Positions 60,950 through 64,000 of a DNA stretch of 64,000 nucleotides are shown piece after piece. The DNA lies in NCBI RefSeq assembly GCF_040712315.1, contig NC_134017.1:50651636-50715635 (forward strand), given 5' to 3'. The notes beneath the pieces are model-generated. The model was not told where the DNA came from and made no database searches. It worked only from the letters and a program-made list of their open reading frames with translations. Numbering within the stretch: position 1 is the stretch's first letter; each line of letters opens with the position of its first letter. A program made the translations under genes and the position numbers. This DNA comes from Castanea sativa (lineage: Eukaryota; Streptophyta; Magnoliopsida; Fagales; Fagaceae).

Positions 60950-62089
60950 AATGAATAAAGGTAAAATGCTATGCTATGTAGAGATGTTGAAGAAAACCGA
61001 TCAAGCAGTTGTGTTTGTTTGATTAAGAGAAAGATGCTTCACACTTACGCTTGGAAAGTGTTCCTGCCAAAGTGCAACAAAAATTCAGTACAAATAATAT
61101 CTACACTACACATAACTTAAAGCCAAAAAAAAAAAAAAAAACCTTCAATTTGCAAACGCACATGTTCTATGAAAAGATAGGCCCGTGTTTAAAAACTTAA
61201 AATTGTTGTTTGAAAATATTTATGGAAATACGTGTGGTGTAAAAGTGTGTAAAAATATGTGTAATGTTGTTTTAAAACTGAAAATAGTTATTTGAAAATA
61301 CAAACTAAACACCCCATAGTTATTTAGGGCCCTTCTCATAGTTATTTACGACCATTTGTTACCGTTGGCTAAGCAAGTTTTTAATGTTTAAACAGCATTA
61401 TACTATTTTTATATACTATTTTTATATACTTTTTCATCTATACCAAATAACGTTACACAATAGTTTTCAGTATTTAAATAACATTACACTATTTTTATAC
61501 ACTCTGTTTAAACAACATTACACTATTTTTATACACTCTTTCACACATGTATATTTTCAAAAAACAAACAATGCTACATAACATTACCAAAGGGGCCTTT
61601 ACTCTCTTTTTATTATTTTATTATTTTTTGAGTTTGACACTATAGGCTCTACTTTTCGGTATAGGCCAAAATTAAATTCTAAACTTCTTATTCAATTACC
61701 AATGCTAGGACTTCAAAATAGAATATGCATAAATTAAACAAATTTTCAAATCGACCAAAAGTCTCTATATTTCGAAAAAATAATTGCTTTTGGAATATTA
61801 AGTGAAACAAGAGAGAGACAGCCAGCCATAAGCGAAACAAGACACAGACAGACATACCTCCCGAACGAGCCATGGATCTAATCAACAACGGGAACAGGGA
61901 CAAACACGAACAGCCGCTTATAGGTTTTCTTCAAAGCTTCTTCACTTCGCCTCAAAAATAAAACTAAAATAAGTATAGAAGGAGAAGATTAAAATTACGA
62001 AAGTGTACCATTGTATACGTATCTTAATATATTTATAAGAGATAAAAACTATTTAATCATCCCCTCAAAAAAAAAAAAAAAATTACTAT
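60950..62089. other. Spacer with MITE-like repeats
   Basis: 61186-61340 (GGCCCGTGTTTAAA ... ACTAAACACCCC) and 61390-61605 (repeated CATTACACTATTTTTATACA units, end CCAAAGGGGCC) are short inverted-end repeats related to 54621-54752. No gene. Confidence 0.45.
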
Positions 62090-62292
62090 TTAGAGACCGT
62101 TTGGGTTTTGCTTATTTTGCTGAAATTTTTTTGTTGAAAGTACTATAGATAAAGGTAAAAGTTAGCTAAAATAGTACAGCGGGATCTATGAATAGTACTA
62201 AAAAATATAGTGGAGCCCATAAATAATAGCAAAAATAAGCTGAATAGTAAAATAAGTTGACTTTTTAAGCGAGTGCAAACACACCCTTAATT
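62090..62292. mobile_element. Short MITE-like repeat, hAT type
   Basis: GACCGTTTGGGTTTTGC at the left pairs with GAGTGCAAACACACCC at the right; interior AATAGTAC and GTGGAGCCCATAAATA are common in such MITEs. Target duplication not resolved. Confidence 0.5.
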
Positions 62293-62401
62293 AGGTCAAC
62301 CTCCATTTAAAGTTCTAGAAGGATACAGACTTAATTTCACACTAGAGTCCTAGAGAGACACAAATTTTTGGTTTCCTTTTTAAAACTCATCCCAACGTAG
62401 A

Positions 62402-62402
<1 letters not shown>

Positions 62403-62447
<45 letters not shown>

Positions 62448-62500
62448 GTATAAAAAATAAAACACTCTTAAATGTGAATTTTTAGTTAAACGTTCATCTA

Positions 62501-62545
<45 letters not shown>

Positions 62546-62647
62546 TATACTATAATATATAATAAAAGTTGGATTTAGATGCCATGGTTATCTCAAGTTG
62601 TGGCATCAAATTACAGAAATTTTTTTTAGATTTTAAAATGAAAAAAA

Positions 62648-62686
<39 letters not shown>
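62403..62686. repeat. Microsatellites (ATT)n and two (TA)n tracts
   Basis: (ATT)n at 62403-62448, (TA)n at 62501-62543 and 62652-62685, with AT-rich spacer between. ATCATATACTATAA occurs after both (TA)n tracts, suggesting a local duplication of about 160 bases. Confidence 0.9.
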
Positions 62687-62691
<5 letters not shown>

Positions 62692-63002
62692 AATTTATAT
62701 CATATCATATACTATAAAAAATAATAATAAAAAAAGGTAATTGTCTCACATTACTTAAGAGAGTGTGTTGTGTGTAATATAACTTGCTTCACACTCTCTT
62801 AAAAGTTACCATGGTTTTTGAGTGAAGTTATGGTGTGCCTTTATATTAAAACCCCTTTCCCTCTCCCTTGTGTGTGTGTGTGTTTATTTCTCAAAAAAAA
62901 AATTGTAAAATGTTTTTTAGATTTTAAGAAAAAATATATACAATTTTTCTTTTCTTATAACTTCTAAATTGATCAAATTCATAATTTGATTACCATCCAA
63001 AC

Positions 63003-63261
63003 TCTATAATTACAATCCAAATTCTTCATCTAATTTAGGGGTGTCAAATGGGTGAATTTGGGGTGATCATAATTAGGTTGGGTATATAAAACTCATTTAC
63101 TCATTAAAACCCACTTAACTAATTATTTCTATAATTACAATCCAAATTCTTCATCTACTCCATCTAATTTAGGGGTGTCAAATGGGTGGGTTTGGGGTGA
63201 TCATAATTAGGTTGGGTATATAAAACTCATTTACTCATTAAAACTCATTTAACTAATTATT
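63003..63261. repeat. Tandem duplication, unit about 125-134 bases
   Basis: Two adjacent copies starting TCTATAATTACAATCC and ending TTTAACTAATTATT. The second has an extra CTCCATCTA. Differences are few, so the duplication is recent. Confidence 0.9.
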
Positions 63262-63339
63262 TCTAACCCAAACCCAACCCTACCCAACTCAATTATTATA
63301 AGCAAACCCCAACCCACTCAATTACCCAATTACCAAAAT

Positions 63340-64000
63340 GCCCCTAAAGTGTAAATGACCAAAGTACACTAAAATCTCTATAAAAAAAAGACTAAATTAC
63401 CCCAAAACCTCAAAATTACCAAAATAACCCTGAAACCTACAAAATGACCAAAATACCCCCGAAACCCAAAAATGACCAAAATACCCACCCAAACCCAAAA
63501 AATGACTAAAATACCCTAAAAACCTAAAAATTACCAAAATACCCCCCAAAACCCAAAAAATGACCAAAATACCCCCTGAAACCCAAAAAAGGACCAAAAT
63601 ACTCCTGAAACCTAAAATTACCAAAATATCCCCAAAACCTATAAAATGACCAAAATACCCCCAAACCTAAAAATTACCAAAATACCCCCACAAAACCCAA
63701 AAAATGACTAAAATACTCTTGAAACCTAGAAAATGACCAAAATGACCAAAATACCCCCAAAACCTAAAAATTACCAAAATAATCTTGAAACCTAAAAAAT
63801 GACCAAAATACCCCCAGAACCCAAAGAATGACCAAAATACCCCCAAAACTCAAAAAATGACCAAAATACCATTGAAACCTAAAAAATGACCAAAATACCC
63901 CCATACCTAAAAATGACCAAAATACCCCCACAAAACCCAAAAAATGACTAAAATACTCTTGAAACCTAGAAAATGACCAAAATACCCCCAAAACCTAAAA
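63340..64000. repeat. Minisatellite, unit about 28-33 bases, continuing past the window
   Basis: Around twenty imperfect units of AAAATGACCAAAATACCCCC plus a variable AAACCCAAA linker. Its reverse strand gives open frames rich in F, G, W and L; these are repeat artefacts. Confidence 0.95.

Noticed and set aside
61688..61903. - strand ORF with MARSGG start and a GTATGT donor-like site
   Set aside because: Start context and donor are plausible but no following exon or homology could be seen.
63397..63991. FGHFLGF-rich ORFs on the - strand resembling a membrane repeat protein
   Set aside because: Pure minisatellite translation with no start context or conserved length.

Overview
The window is plant nuclear DNA, almost certainly from a eudicot and probably a woody one. 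It has intron-containing genes, AT-rich spacers, tRNA-derived SINEs, a CACTA transposon, MULE- and hAT-type MITEs, and Ty1/copia-like and Ty3/gypsy LTR retrotransposons nested in one another. The species cannot be fixed from sequence alone; Fagaceae (oak-like) is only a guess. No bacterial, organellar or CRISPR signal was seen.

Host genes are few. Two near-identical cyclic phosphodiesterase genes (about 31.6-33.3 kb and 56.0-57.4 kb, + strand, three exons each) both look intact. A tandem family of SRG1-like 2-oxoglutarate/Fe(II) dioxygenases lies on the - strand (exon 1 only at 6.4 kb; four-exon copies at 19.6-22.1 and 23.8-26.7 kb). All three copies are broken by stops or frameshifts. A wall-associated-kinase ectodomain fragment (27.1 kb) is also dead. 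One possible first exon of an unknown gene is at 60.8 kb.

Layout: 1-6424 is the right-hand part of a CACTA (En/Spm) element on the - strand. It carries a transposase C-terminus and single exons, with intact splice sites, from at least three unrelated host genes (ERGIC3-type cargo receptor, ribosomal protein L37a, A1 aspartic protease) plus two further exon-like blocks. It ends inside exon 1 of the first dioxygenase copy. 8065-17494 is a 9.4 kb non-autonomous LTR element (TSD AAAAT) with copia-type gag and a 'plant transposon domain' ORF but no pol; its left LTR carries a 2.2 kb solo LTR (TSD TAGAA). 19.3-29.8 kb is the dioxygenase cluster with MITEs. 29875-31552 is a solo LTR (TSD CAAAT), itself holding a hAT-like MITE, in the leader region of the first cyclic phosphodiesterase gene. 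35501-47926 is a second solo LTR of the 2.2 kb family (TSD AACAT), split by a 10.1 kb Tat-lineage gypsy element (TSD GGTTG) with gag-pol on the - strand and a spliced antisense ORF on the + strand. 48-55 kb is a graveyard of SINE, MITE, LINE and solo LTR. 58.3-60.2 kb is a LINE missing its reverse transcriptase. 62.4-64.0 kb is microsatellite and minisatellite DNA running off the window.

The genes do not form a pathway. What links them is duplication of host genes followed by layered transposon insertion. Many insertions are datable relative to one another from target-site duplications visible in the sequence. All homology calls are from recognising protein motifs by eye; no database search was run.
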